A stretch of DNA of 64,000 bases, taken from contig NC_013173.1 of assembly GCF_000023225.1 (NCBI RefSeq), positions 2,606,501 through 2,670,500 of the forward strand, written 5' to 3'. The position numbers were made by a program, and so were the translations under genes. The stretch comes from Desulfomicrobium baculatum DSM 4028 (lineage in GTDB: Bacteria; Desulfobacterota; Desulfovibrionia; Desulfovibrionales; Desulfomicrobiaceae). Positions 7,408-15,531 of this stretch are shown here, in pieces; the first letter of the stretch is position 1; each line of letters starts with the position of its first letter. The notes under the pieces are model-generated. The model was not told where the DNA came from. It saw only the letters and a program-made list of their open reading frames with translations, and did no database searches.

Positions 7408-7785
7408 CTATTGACCACCGCCGCAGGTGTATTCCTGGGTGAAAGGCACCAACGCGCCCTTCAGAAGCGCGTCCACGGCTGTTCCGACACTCGGCGCGCC
7501 GGCGCCATAAAAAACCTGGATGCCGACCTGATTGAATCCCATCAGCGGACGCATGCCCATGCCGCCGGCGATGAGCAGGTTGACCCCGTTGCTGGCCAAA
7601 TGCTGGACCGGGGCCATGCATCCGCCCTGGGCGTGAGGGACGTTGGGCAGGGTGCTGACCTGGGCCACGGAACCGGCCTCGACGTCAATGATGGTGTACA
7701 GGTCGCAATGCCCGAAATGGGCGCCGACTTCCGCTTCAAGTCCGCCCGGAAGCGCCGAGGGGACTGCAATTCTGACTTTTTCCAT
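7408..7785 (-). CDS. NifX/ORP-type cluster-binding protein
   Basis: 125 residues from the ATG at 7785 (AAGGAG upstream). An upstream GTG at 7812 would add a segment that does not look conserved. The protein shows the NifB/NifX-family pattern: RIAVPSALPGGL at the start, AHFGHCDLYTII, a cysteine in GGCMAPVQHL, LIAGGMGMRPL, and a C-terminal tail EYTCGGGQ. The HFGHC motif and the last Cys resemble metal-binding positions in the orange protein of Desulfovibrio, which carries a Mo-Cu-sulfide cluster. It is the downstream partner of two ferredoxin-MinD ATPases, as in ORP operons. The actual cofactor cannot be told from sequence. Confidence 0.78.
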   Translation of the reverse strand: MEKVRIAVPSALPGGLEAEVGAHFGHCDLYTIIDVEAGSVAQVSTLPNVPHAQGGCMAPVQHLASNGVNLLIAGGMGMRPLMGFNQVGIQVFYGAGAPSVGTAVDALLKGALVPFTQEYTCGGGQ

Positions 7786-7812
7786 AAACGTGTTTCTCCT
7801 TGTTCGATACAC

Positions 7813-8685
7813 TTATGATTGCAAAAGATTCGTGATCGTCTGCCACGCCTGCCGAACCTGCGTGGCGATGGCGCTGTCTTCACCTTCGGTAATGGCCTGC
7901 CGCCGGACCATGGCTTCGGTGACCGCCGTGTCATGAGGCAGCAAAGCAGCCAGTGTGTACCCCTTTTCCTTGCACAGCGCACCAATTCGACTTGTTTGCT
8001 CGGGATTGAGGTCATGCTTGTTGACCACGACGGCGACTCTGGTGCGAAAATGATCGCACAGGCTGGCCACCCGTTCCAGATCGTGCACGCCCGACGGAGT
8101 GGGTTCGGTCACGACCACGGCCAGATCCGTCTGCGAAAGGGAGGCGATGACCGGGCAGCCGATGCCCGGCGCGCCGTCACACAAAATAAGCTCCAGGCCG
8201 CGCTCTTCGGCGAGTACCCGGGCTTCCTTCTTCAGGCGCGAAACCAGAAGGCCCGAGTTTTCCTGTCCGGGGAAAAGCTGCGCATGCACCATCGGGCCGA
8301 ACCGGGTCTCGCTCATGTAATGCTGCCCGCAATGCCTTGCGGGAAAATCTATGGCCTGTTCAGGGCAGAACGCCACGCAGACCTTGCACCCTTCGCAGCG
8401 CAGCGGGGCGACGCTGAAAACACCGTCCTTCTCGTCGATGGCGTCGTACCGGCACATGGATGCGCAGAGGCCGCAGCCCGTGCATTTTTCAGGATCGATG
8501 ACCGCTTCATGTCCGGAAATGAACCTCTCATCGCGGATGATGGTGGGGTCCAGCAAAAGATGCAGATCCGGCGCGTCCACATCCAGGTCGCAGATCACCT
8601 TGCTCTCGGCCAAGTGGGCGAACGCCGCCGTCAGGGAGGTTTTCCCGGTGCCGCCCTTGCCGCTGATCACAACTACCTCACGCAT
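7813..8685 (-). CDS. MinD/ParA-type P-loop ATPase with a two-cluster ferredoxin insert
   Basis: 290 residues. The deviant Walker A (SGKGGTGKTS, residues 8-17) with its signature Lys places it in the MinD/Mrp ATPase family. Residues 63-115 are a ferredoxin insert with two full four-Cys motifs (CTGCGLCASMC and CEGCKVCVAFC) for two [4Fe-4S] clusters. A switch region follows (DGAPGIGCPV). It pairs with the adjacent homologue (8678-9547), with which it overlaps by 8 bp, as the DVU2103/DVU2104 pair of the D. vulgaris ORP complex does. There such ATPases are tied to the orange protein and to septum placement. A role in cluster assembly or division here is inferred. Confidence 0.88.
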   Translation of the reverse strand: MREVVVISGKGGTGKTSLTAAFAHLAESKVICDLDVDAPDLHLLLDPTIIRDERFISGHEAVIDPEKCTGCGLCASMCRYDAIDEKDGVFSVAPLRCEGCKVCVAFCPEQAIDFPARHCGQHYMSETRFGPMVHAQLFPGQENSGLLVSRLKKEARVLAEERGLELILCDGAPGIGCPVIASLSQTDLAVVVTEPTPSGVHDLERVASLCDHFRTRVAVVVNKHDLNPEQTSRIGALCKEKGYTLAALLPHDTAVTEAMVRRQAITEGEDSAIATQVRQAWQTITNLLQS

Positions 8686-9547
8686 GGCGGACCTCCTTGG
8701 CTAGCTGACGCAAGTCCCGGCCCAGCTTGGAAAACAGCTCGCCCAGATCCGCATCCAGTTCGGCCAGGATAAATCCCTTGGAATAATGCTCCGCGATGTC
8801 GCGGCGATAGGGGATTTCCGCCAGGATCGGCAGGTTCTGGACCGCGCAGAATTCGTAGACACGATGGTCACCCAGGCCGGCCCGATTGATGACCACGGCG
8901 ATGGGCTTCTCGTAAGGGGAGAAGGCTTCCCAGGCCAGTTTGAAATCATGAAATCCGAACGGAGTGGGCTCGGTGACAAGCACGATGACATCGCTGTCGG
9001 CCACCGCGCTCATGGCCGGGCAGCTCACCCCGGGAGGGGCATCGACCAGCACGTCCATGGACTTGGCGGCACTTTCCGCGCGCATGCACGAACGCACGTA
9101 GCGCATGAGCGGCGGGCTCATGGCCTCGCCGACTCGCAGCCGTCCGGTCAGGCACGGCAGCGTGCCGCGGACAACGCCGCGCTCCATGACGCCAAGCTCA
9201 CGCATGCCCACGCCGATGGCGCCTTCGGGACAGATGGCCATGCACCCGCCGCAGCCGTGACACATCTCCGGAAAGGTCATGATGGCCTTGCCCATGACCG
9301 CGATGGCCTTGAACTGGCACAGTTCCGCGCACTTGCGGCAGTATGTGCATTTGCTCTCGTCCACTTCGGGGACTTCTATGGTCACGACTTCGGTGTCCGT
9401 GACCTCAGGTTTCAAAAAAAGATGAAGATTTGGCTCTTCCACATCCAGATCAACGGCCATCACAGGCCGTGACCACGACACGGCCAGCGAGGCCGTGACC
9501 GTGGTCTTGCCCGTGCCGCCCTTTCCGCTGGCAACCGATACGATCAT
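8678..9547 (-). CDS. MinD/ParA-type P-loop ATPase with a two-cluster ferredoxin insert (second copy)
   Basis: 289 residues and the same architecture as its neighbour: Walker A SGKGGTGKTT near the N-terminus, then a ferredoxin insert with CTYCRKCAELC and CHGCGGCMAIC, then VDAPPGVSCPA. The two proteins are clearly paralogous but diverged, which suggests a heterodimer. The start ATG follows GGATG. The stop overlaps the start of the next gene (ATG at 8685), indicating translational coupling. In the family, ATP binding drives dimerisation and hand-over of a cluster or movement on a surface; which applies here is unknown. Confidence 0.88.
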   Translation of the reverse strand: MIVSVASGKGGTGKTTVTASLAVSWSRPVMAVDLDVEEPNLHLFLKPEVTDTEVVTIEVPEVDESKCTYCRKCAELCQFKAIAVMGKAIMTFPEMCHGCGGCMAICPEGAIGVGMRELGVMERGVVRGTLPCLTGRLRVGEAMSPPLMRYVRSCMRAESAAKSMDVLVDAPPGVSCPAMSAVADSDVIVLVTEPTPFGFHDFKLAWEAFSPYEKPIAVVINRAGLGDHRVYEFCAVQNLPILAEIPYRRDIAEHYSKGFILAELDADLGELFSKLGRDLRQLAKEVRHA

Positions 9548-9556
9548 GGTGACATC

Positions 9557-10249
9557 CTATCTGTTTGGAGAGTCCGTGAATTCAACCTTGCCGGCCTTGA
9601 ACGCTTCCACCGCATCGGCCACGGTGCCGCCGTTCATGTTGTGGCCGATCTTCACGCCTCCACCCTTGAGGGCTGTAAACGCCTTGGGCCCGACGCTGCC
9701 GGTCAGAAGCACCGAGGCTCCGGCATTGATGATGTTTTCGGCGGCCTGAATGCCGGCCCCGTGCGACAGGGTCTGGGAGCCGCCGTTGTCGATGTACGTA
9801 GATTCCATGGTCTCAAGGTCGACGACGACAAATCCCGCGGCCCGCCCAAAACGCGGATCAACGCGATCAGTCATGCTCGGGCCTTCACTAGTTATGGCTA
9901 TCTTGGTCATGCTAAGCTCCTTGCTGCGGGCCGCCACACGGTCCGGATACAGTTGTAGACACGGCATCTTGGCATCATGGGCGATGTGCAGAGCAAGCCC
10001 CTCCACCAGCGCCTTGGTCACGACGCGACGGGCATCGCCAAGGATACGGCCGAAGGTGTGCCGGGAGACGTGCATGCGCTCGGCACCCTCTTCCATGCTC
10101 AGGCCCTCGTAGTCGGCCAGGCGCAGGGCTTCAAAACCGTCCATGGTCAGATATACTTCCGTCAGTTCGCGCAGGGGAATTCCCTGCGGCTTGAAAAACG
10201 ACGCCTTGGGACATCCTTCGATGCGGCGACATTTCCTGGGTCGTGGCAT
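9557..10249 (-). CDS. DUF134 DNA-binding domain fused to a NifX-type domain
   Basis: 230 residues with GGAGG before ATG. Residues 1-105 are a DUF134 domain (MPRPRKCRRIEGCP, then a helix-turn-helix SMEEGAERMHVSRHTFGRIL). Residues 114-230 are a NifX-type domain (MTKIAITSEG, DPRFGRAAGFVVVD, NAGASVLLTGSVG). The join is unusual: ATG at 9910 (residue 114) has its own AAGGAG 6 bp upstream, so a separate NifX protein could be made from the same message. Fusing the two links a possible cluster sensor to a DNA-binding domain. It lies 9 bp before the MinD pair in the same operon. Confidence 0.85.
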   Translation of the reverse strand: MPRPRKCRRIEGCPKASFFKPQGIPLRELTEVYLTMDGFEALRLADYEGLSMEEGAERMHVSRHTFGRILGDARRVVTKALVEGLALHIAHDAKMPCLQLYPDRVAARSKELSMTKIAITSEGPSMTDRVDPRFGRAAGFVVVDLETMESTYIDNGGSQTLSHGAGIQAAENIINAGASVLLTGSVGPKAFTALKGGGVKIGHNMNGGTVADAVEAFKAGKVEFTDSPNR

Positions 10250-10262
10250 GGCACCTCCATTT

Positions 10263-10276
10263 TGCTCAAACGAGCA
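10263..10276. promoter_or_regulatory. Short inverted repeat upstream of the DUF134-NifX gene
   Basis: TGCTC-AAAC-GAGCA forms a perfect 5-bp inverted repeat just before the Shine-Dalgarno of the fusion gene (start 10249) and 1 bp from the stop of the Gly-rich gene. It could be an operator for one of the DUF134 regulators. It is short, so chance is not excluded. Confidence 0.3.
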
Positions 10277-10277
10277 T

Positions 10278-10532
10278 TTATTCCTCCGTTTTCACGGTGT
10301 CAATCCCCGGGGACTGCGGAGCCTGTCCATCCGTCAAGCAGGATCCGTCGCGACGCACGCGCCCCTGCCCGGCTCCTCCCTTGGCGCCAGCACCGGCTCC
10401 GGCTCCTCCCTGGACACCGGCTCCGGTTCCGCAACCCGGACGCCTCCCGCGGCATCCGCCGCCCTGACCGCCCTGTCCGCGTCCACCCTGGCCTCGTCCT
10501 CCGCCACCGCCTTGTCCTGTTCGTCCCGGCAT
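10278..10532 (-). CDS. Gly-rich small protein, out of frame inside the end of the DUF134 gene
   Basis: 84 residues from an ATG with AAGGAG 7 bp upstream. The protein begins MPGRTGQGG and is dominated by Gly/Gln/Arg repeats with three spaced cysteines, ending CLTDGQAPQSPG and an acidic tail. Small proteins starting MPGGDGTGP (DUF5320 type) regularly sit beside DUF134 and NifX genes, and this looks like a diverged member. It overlaps the reading frame of the upstream DUF134 gene by 199 bp in another frame. The strong ribosome-binding site and the family-like start favour it being real; low complexity leaves some doubt. Confidence 0.6.
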   Translation of the reverse strand: MPGRTGQGGGGGRGQGGRGQGGQGGGCRGRRPGCGTGAGVQGGAGAGAGAKGGAGQGRVRRDGSCLTDGQAPQSPGIDTVKTEE

Positions 10533-10912
10533 GACCTTTCTCCTTGCGTTTGCTCCGTACCCCTGGCGCAGCTCTTGCCGCGCAGGCAACACGGAGTCAT
10601 TTCCTCAAAGTCCGCACCCGTCACGGTGTGCTCTCCATCAACATCGATGCGCAAAGCCCAGCCGCGCGAGAGCGCACGCGCCACCTGGGTCCTGGCCTCT
10701 CCCAGAATACGGCACAGGGTCGGCCGGGAAACCCGCATGCGGGAGGCGGCCTCTTCCTGGCTCATCCCTTCGCCGTCCACCAGCCGCATGGCCTCGAAAC
10801 CATCGAGCCCCAGCACCACGCCGTGCAACCGCCCCATGGGCACTCCCACCGGCTTGAAAACCGTCACGGCAGGCACATCGGCCACAAATCTGCATTTTCT
10901 CCTGCGCCCCAT
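10334..10912 (-). CDS. DUF134 family DNA-binding regulator
   Basis: 192 residues from ATG 10912, which follows GAGGAGGGG; an earlier start at 10963 lacks support. Residues 1-110 are the DUF134 domain: MGRRRKCRFV, a helix-turn-helix SQEEAASRMRVSRPTLCRIL, then a beta region. CCLRGKSC after residue 120 could bind metal. Beyond about residue 140 the frame reads through the gene of the Gly-rich protein and is an alternating Arg/Glu/Pro tail unlike the family, which normally ends earlier. Either the genes truly overlap or an indel removed the old stop. First gene of the operon, so probably an autoregulator. Confidence 0.75.
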   Translation of the reverse strand: MGRRRKCRFVADVPAVTVFKPVGVPMGRLHGVVLGLDGFEAMRLVDGEGMSQEEAASRMRVSRPTLCRILGEARTQVARALSRGWALRIDVDGEHTVTGADFEEMTPCCLRGKSCARGTEQTQGERSCRDEQDKAVAEDEARVDADRAVRAADAAGGVRVAEPEPVSREEPEPVLAPREEPGRGACVATDPA

Positions 10913-10928
10913 TCGCCCCTCCTCTATA

Positions 10929-10944
10929 TTGAAACTATGTTCAA
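10929..10944. promoter_or_regulatory. Inverted repeat upstream of the DUF134 operon
   Basis: TTGAA-ACTATG-TTCAA lies 17 bp before the start codon of the DUF134 gene at 10912. Its position in the promoter or leader and its dyad symmetry suit an autoregulatory operator; no other support. Confidence 0.3.
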
Positions 10945-11244
10945 AATAATCCCGCCATGCCAACCTGTCAAGGACCCTTCTGAAAAACAGGCGGCAACTT
11001 TTTTTTCATGAGCAATTTTAATTGCAGAATGACATGCCCACCATGCGGACTCTTTCCGCCGAAACCGATCTTCATTTGTCAATTTTTATTGCAAAAGCCC
11101 GACTACAAACACTCTCGTTTCGCTTGGCCGTACCCAAACCTGAAACGCGCGCCGGTTCTTTATCATACATAACATTCTGAATTTAATATATTTTTAAAAA
11201 CGGTATTAAAAAAACAAGATTATTCGACCCGCCACGATGCGTTC
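10945..11244. other. Intergenic region between divergent operons, AT-rich
   Basis: About 300 bp with no convincing reading frame. The middle and right parts are AT-rich (runs such as TTTAATATATTTTTAAAAAC near 11180-11200) and would bend easily, as upstream regions of sigma-54 promoters often do. Promoters for both the - strand DUF134 operon and the + strand transporter operon must lie here or at its edges. I found no clear -35/-10 pair. Confidence 0.5.
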
Positions 11245-11259
11245 TGGCACGAACCTTTC
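11245..11259 (+). promoter_or_regulatory. Candidate sigma-54 (-24/-12) promoter of the transporter operon
   Basis: TGGCAC-GAACC-TTTC matches the -24 element perfectly and three of four bases of the -12 element (consensus TTGC). It is 43 bp from the ATG of the first gene. The operon ends with a sigma-54 activator/kinase pair, which fits. The missing G at -12 is a real weakness. Confidence 0.4.
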
Positions 11260-11302
11260 TTAATGCACTCCGACACCCACACCCCGAGAAAAAGGAGCAA
11301 CC

Positions 11303-11956
11303 ATGTTTGTCGGGCTCAAAATGCTAAAGAATTTCATAGCGATGCCGCCGGAAGCACTGGTCGAGGACGCGCAGCGGCTCATGGACGAGCAGCAACTCTG
11401 GATGCTGTTCGTGGTCAAGGGCGGAAAACTGGTCGGATACGTTCGCACCGAAGACATCAGCGCGGCCATGCCTTCGCTCGTGACGGGACTGGACAAGCAC
11501 GAGATCAACTACCTCCTGTCCAAACTGACCGTCAGCCGGATCATGCGCACGGACATCACCCCCGTCACCCCCGAAACGGAAATCGAGACCGCCGCCATGC
11601 TCATGCACGCCAAGAACCTGGCCGGACTCGCCGTGGTCAACCCGGACGGCGATCTCATCGGCTACATCAACCGCACGGTCATGCTCGAAGTGCTGGCCGA
11701 GGAGATGGGCTTCGGCCAGGGCGGTTCGCGTATCGTCTTCGAGGTCGTGGACAGGCCCGGCGTGCTCAAGGAAGTCTCGGGCATCATCGACGCCATGGGC
11801 TACTCCATCATCTCCACCGGGACATTTACCCACAAGGAACGCCGCATGGTCGTCATCCGCGTGGACACGCCCAATCCATCATCCATTGCGGCAGCATTGC
11901 AGAAAACCGGATACGATGTGGTCGGGCCCGAGGATTTCAAGCATGAATGGCAGTAG
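11303..11956 (+). CDS. CBS-CBS-ACT domain ligand-sensing protein
   Basis: 217 residues. Two CBS motifs form a Bateman module (residues about 5-55 and 75-130), followed by an ACT domain (about 142-215; RIVFEVVDRPGVLKEVSGII). This is AcuB-like architecture. CBS pairs bind adenine nucleotides or CoA derivatives, and ACT domains bind amino acids or related acids, so the protein probably reports substrate or energy state to the acyl-CoA ligases and transporter encoded with it. Start follows AAAAGGAG. It overlaps the LivG gene by 14 bp. No enzyme motif is present. Confidence 0.88.
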   Translation: MFVGLKMLKNFIAMPPEALVEDAQRLMDEQQLWMLFVVKGGKLVGYVRTEDISAAMPSLVTGLDKHEINYLLSKLTVSRIMRTDITPVTPETEIETAAMLMHAKNLAGLAVVNPDGDLIGYINRTVMLEVLAEEMGFGQGGSRIVFEVVDRPGVLKEVSGIIDAMGYSIISTGTFTHKERRMVVIRVDTPNPSSIAAALQKTGYDVVGPEDFKHEWQ

Positions 11957-12737
11957 TCCCCTGCTCGCGGTGCAGGAGGTCACCCTGACCTTCAAGAACG
12001 TGGCCGCCCTGTCCCGGGTGTCGTGCAGCGTACAAAAGGGCAGCATCACCTCGCTCATCGGCCCCAACGGCGCGGGCAAGACCAGCATGCTCAACTGCAT
12101 CTCCGGCCGCTACACCCCGACCAAGGGCACGATCCGCATGGGCGACCGCGAACTCTCCGGCGTGCCCGCGCACAAGCGCACCAGCTTCGGCCTGGCCCGC
12201 ACCTTCCAGAACATCGCCTTGTTCCGGGGCCTCTCGGTTCTCGACAACCTCATGGTCGGCCGCCATTCCCGCCTTGATTACGGACTGCTGGCCTCCATCT
12301 TCTACCTCGGCAAGGCCAGGGCCGAAGAGGATCGCCATCGGCTGCGGGTGGAGGAGATCATCGATTTTCTGAACCTCTCCCCCTACCGCCATCAAATCGC
12401 CGGACACCTGCCCTACGGCGTGCAGAAGAAGGTCGAGCTGGGCCGCGCCCTGGCCGCCGAACCGGAACTGCTGCTGCTCGACGAACCCATGGCGGGCATG
12501 AACCTGGAAGAGACCGAGGACATGGCCCGCTCCATCCTCGACATCAACGAGGAGTGGGGCGTGACCGTCTTTCTGGTCGAGCACGACATGGGCGTGGTCA
12601 TGGACCTCTCGGACCATGTCATCGTGCTCGACTTCGGCCGGGTGCTGGCCAGCGGAACGCCGGAAGCCATCCAGAACAATCCCAAGGTCATCAGCGCCTA
12701 TCTCGGCGATGATGACGCGCTCTATAAGGGACGCTAA
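11943..12737 (+). CDS. livG: Branched-chain-type ABC transporter ATPase (LivG-like)
   Basis: 264 residues; the ATG at 11943 lies inside the end of the CBS-ACT gene. Walker A is GPNGAGKTSM, the Q loop is in TFQNIALF, the signature reads LPYGVQKKVELGRALA (LPYG in place of LSGG), and Walker B is LLLLDEPMAGMN, with the switch His in VEHDMGVVMDL. The long insert after the Q loop (residues 100-140) is typical of LivG. It should pair with LivF (17876-18673) to energise import through LivH and LivM. Confidence 0.93.
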   Translation: MNGSSPLLAVQEVTLTFKNVAALSRVSCSVQKGSITSLIGPNGAGKTSMLNCISGRYTPTKGTIRMGDRELSGVPAHKRTSFGLARTFQNIALFRGLSVLDNLMVGRHSRLDYGLLASIFYLGKARAEEDRHRLRVEEIIDFLNLSPYRHQIAGHLPYGVQKKVELGRALAAEPELLLLDEPMAGMNLEETEDMARSILDINEEWGVTVFLVEHDMGVVMDLSDHVIVLDFGRVLASGTPEAIQNNPKVISAYLGDDDALYKGR

Positions 12738-14633
12738 ATGACCGCTCCGTACGAAACCACCCTCCCGAGGCTGCTCCTCGAAAACAGCCGCAACCGTCCC
12801 GGCCGCACGGCCCTGCGCGAAAAAAGCTTCGGCATCTGGCAGCCCTTTTCCTATGCCCAGTACTGGACCATCACCGCCGAATTCGCGGCGGGCATGAAGG
12901 CCCTGGGCCTGGGCCGGGGCGACATCATCGTCATCATCGGCGACAACCGCCCCGAGTGGCTCTGGGCGCAGCTGGCCATCCAGGGTCTGGGCGGCGTGTC
13001 TCTCGGGCTGTATCAGGATTCGCCGGGAGAAGAGATCGGCTACGTGTTCGAACTCTCGAAGGCCCGCCTGGTGGTGGCCGAGGATCAGGAACAGGTCGAC
13101 AAAATCCTGTCCATCAAAGACTCCCTGCCGCTCCTCGAATACATCGTCTATCACGACTCCAAGGGCCTGATCGGGTACGACAGGTCGGGGCTCAAATCCT
13201 TCGACGAAATCCGCGCTCTGGGCAAAGAGCGGGCGCACGAATTCGAGAGCTGGATAAAGGGCGTCTCCCCGGACGACACGGCGCTCATCGCCACCACCTC
13301 AGGCTCCACCGGTCGGCCCAAGCTGGCCATGCTCTCGCACAAAAACCTCCTCTCCATGGCCTGGAACCTCGGCCAGTCCGATCCAAAGCGCGATTCCGAC
13401 GAGTTCGTGTCCTTCCTGCCCCTGGCCTGGATGGGCGAACAGATGATGGCCGTGTCCTCAGCCCTGTTGTTCGGATTCTGCGTCAATTTCCCCGAAGAGC
13501 CGGACACCGTGCAGGAGAACATCCGCGAGATAGGGCCGCACCTCATCTTCTCGCCGCCACGGGTCTGGGAGAACATGGCCGCCAAGGTCCGGGTGCGCAT
13601 CATGGAGACCACCCGCTTCAAGCGTTTTCTCTTCAATACGTTCATGCCCATCGGCCTGAAATACGCAGACGCGGTGCTACGCGGCGAGACGCCTTCGGCG
13701 GGACTGCGCATGGCCAACAAGCTGGCCGACTGGGGCCTCTTCCGGGCGCTGCGGGACCGGCTCGGCTTTTCACGGGTGCGCTCAGCCTCCACGGGCGGAG
13801 CACCGCTCGGCCCTGACACCTTCACCTTTTTTCACGCCATGGGCGTGAACCTGAAGCAGATTTACGGCCAGACCGAGATCGCGGGCATCTCCTGCATCCA
13901 CCGCGACGGCGCGGTCAGCTTCGAGTCCGTGGGAGAGCCCATTGCCGGAACCGAGATCCGCATCTCCGAGGACGGCGAGATCCTGTCCAGAAGCGCCGCC
14001 GTATTCAAAGGCTATCTCGGCAACGACGCCGCCACCGCCGAGACCATCACGGACGGCTGGCTGCGTTCGGGCGATGCCGGGTTCTTCAAGGACAACGGTC
14101 AGCTCGTCATCATCGACCGCCTCTCCGACGTCATGACCACGGGCAAGGGCGTGCGTTTCTCGCCGCAGTTCATCGAGAACAAGCTCAAGTTCTCGACCTA
14201 TGTGCAGGAAGCCGTGGTCCTCGGACACGAACGCGAGTTCATCACCGCCATCATCTGCCTAGACGGGGACATCGCCGGCCGCTGGGCCGAGTCCAAGGGC
14301 CTGACCTACACCACCTACCAGGATCTGGCGGCCAAGCCCGAGCTCTACGACCTGATCGAGTCCGAAATCCGGAGCATCAACCCGTCCCTGCAACCCGGCA
14401 CCGAGGTGACGCGCTTCGCCCTGCTCTTCAAGGAACTCGACGCCGACGACGGCGAACTGACCCGCACGAGGAAGATCCGGCGCAAAGTCATCAATGAGCG
14501 CTACGTGGAGCTGATCGCCGCGCTGTACGACGGCACGGACAACACGGACCTGTGCATCGCCATCACCTACCAGGACGGCTCGCACCGCGAGATGACGGGC
14601 GCGATCTGCATCCGCGACATCCGGCAACAGTAA
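12738..14633 (+). CDS. AMP-dependent acyl-CoA synthetase, long-chain type
   Basis: 631 residues, starting directly after the livG stop. Adenylation motifs are intact: P-loop TSGSTGRPK (about 190), YGQTE (about 380), WLRSGDAG (about 442), the hinge near DRLSDV and the catalytic Lys in LTRTRKIRRKVI. Length and layout match long-chain fatty acyl-CoA ligases (FAA1/FadD15 type). The C-terminal 45 residues after that Lys (GTDNTDLCIAITYQDG) are an extra small beta segment. Placed inside a liv-type operon, it probably activates the acid that the transporter brings in; an aromatic or branched acid is more likely than a long fatty acid, by context. Confidence 0.88.
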   Translation: MTAPYETTLPRLLLENSRNRPGRTALREKSFGIWQPFSYAQYWTITAEFAAGMKALGLGRGDIIVIIGDNRPEWLWAQLAIQGLGGVSLGLYQDSPGEEIGYVFELSKARLVVAEDQEQVDKILSIKDSLPLLEYIVYHDSKGLIGYDRSGLKSFDEIRALGKERAHEFESWIKGVSPDDTALIATTSGSTGRPKLAMLSHKNLLSMAWNLGQSDPKRDSDEFVSFLPLAWMGEQMMAVSSALLFGFCVNFPEEPDTVQENIREIGPHLIFSPPRVWENMAAKVRVRIMETTRFKRFLFNTFMPIGLKYADAVLRGETPSAGLRMANKLADWGLFRALRDRLGFSRVRSASTGGAPLGPDTFTFFHAMGVNLKQIYGQTEIAGISCIHRDGAVSFESVGEPIAGTEIRISEDGEILSRSAAVFKGYLGNDAATAETITDGWLRSGDAGFFKDNGQLVIIDRLSDVMTTGKGVRFSPQFIENKLKFSTYVQEAVVLGHEREFITAIICLDGDIAGRWAESKGLTYTTYQDLAAKPELYDLIESEIRSINPSLQPGTEVTRFALLFKELDADDGELTRTRKIRRKVINERYVELIAALYDGTDNTDLCIAITYQDGSHREMTGAICIRDIRQQ

Positions 14634-14643
14634 GGAACACCGC

Positions 14644-15531
14644 ATGGAATATTATCTCCAACTCATCATCAACGGCCTGGTGGTCGGCTCCATCTACAGC
14701 CTGGTGGCGCTGGGCTTTGTCATCATTTTCAAGGCGACCAAGGTCGTCAACTTCGCCCAAGGCGAGCTGGTCATGGTCGGGGCCTATGTCTGCTTCTCCC
14801 TGACCGTGCAGTACCAGCTGCCGTTTCTGGTCTCGTTCCTCCTGACGCTGGTCTTTTCCATCGCCCTGGCCATCCTCGTGGAGCGCCTCATACTGCGGCC
14901 GCTCATCGGAGAACCCATCATCTCCGTGATCATGGTCACCATCGGGCTCTCGTCCATGCTCAAATCCTTCGTGCAAATGACCTGGGGCACCCAGATCCAG
15001 GTCTTTCCGCCCATCCTGCCCCAGGAACCCTACATGCTCTTGGGGCTGCCCATCGCCCCGGTCTATGTGGCGGCCTTCGGCCTCTCGATCCTGCTCTTCG
15101 GGGTCTTCACCCTCTTCTTCAAGTATTCGTCCCTTGGCATCGCCATGCGGGCCACGGCCTTCGACCAGCAGGCGGCGCAGTCCATGGGCATCGGCATCAA
15201 ATCCATCTTCGCCCTGTCGTGGTGCATCGCGGCCGTGGTTTCAAGCATCGGCGGCATCATCCTCGGCAACATCAACGGCATCAACGCGCAGCTCGGGCAC
15301 CTTGGTCTCAAGGTCTTCCCGGCCGTGATCCTGGGAGGTCTCGACAGCCTGCTCGGCGCGGCGCTGGGGGGGCTCATCATCGGGGTGCTGGAGAACATCT
15401 GCGAAGGCGCGGCCAAGGATCTTTTTGGTCTGGGCGGCTTCAAGGAGGTAGCCTCCTTTGCGATCCTGGTGATCATCCTCATGATCAAACCCTACGGACT
15501 GTTCGGAACCAAGGAGATTGAACGGGTATGA
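14644..15531 (+). CDS. livH: Branched-chain-type ABC transporter permease LivH
   Basis: 295 residues with about eight hydrophobic segments. The N-terminus (LQLIINGLVVGSIYSLVALG) and NFAQGELVMVGAY are classic LivH sequence, as is the GLDSLLGAALGGLIIG segment near the C-terminus that contacts the ATPase. It forms the membrane channel with LivM. Ten bp separate it from the ligase gene, and its stop overlaps the livM start by 4 bp (ATGA). Confidence 0.94.
   Translation: MEYYLQLIINGLVVGSIYSLVALGFVIIFKATKVVNFAQGELVMVGAYVCFSLTVQYQLPFLVSFLLTLVFSIALAILVERLILRPLIGEPIISVIMVTIGLSSMLKSFVQMTWGTQIQVFPPILPQEPYMLLGLPIAPVYVAAFGLSILLFGVFTLFFKYSSLGIAMRATAFDQQAAQSMGIGIKSIFALSWCIAAVVSSIGGIILGNINGINAQLGHLGLKVFPAVILGGLDSLLGAALGGLIIGVLENICEGAAKDLFGLGGFKEVASFAILVIILMIKPYGLFGTKEIERV

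Noticed and set aside
11009-11065. Sigma-54 promoter on the - strand for the DUF134 operon (TGGGCATGTCATTCTGCA)
   Set aside because: The GG and GC elements are one or two bases too far apart for a working -24/-12 promoter.
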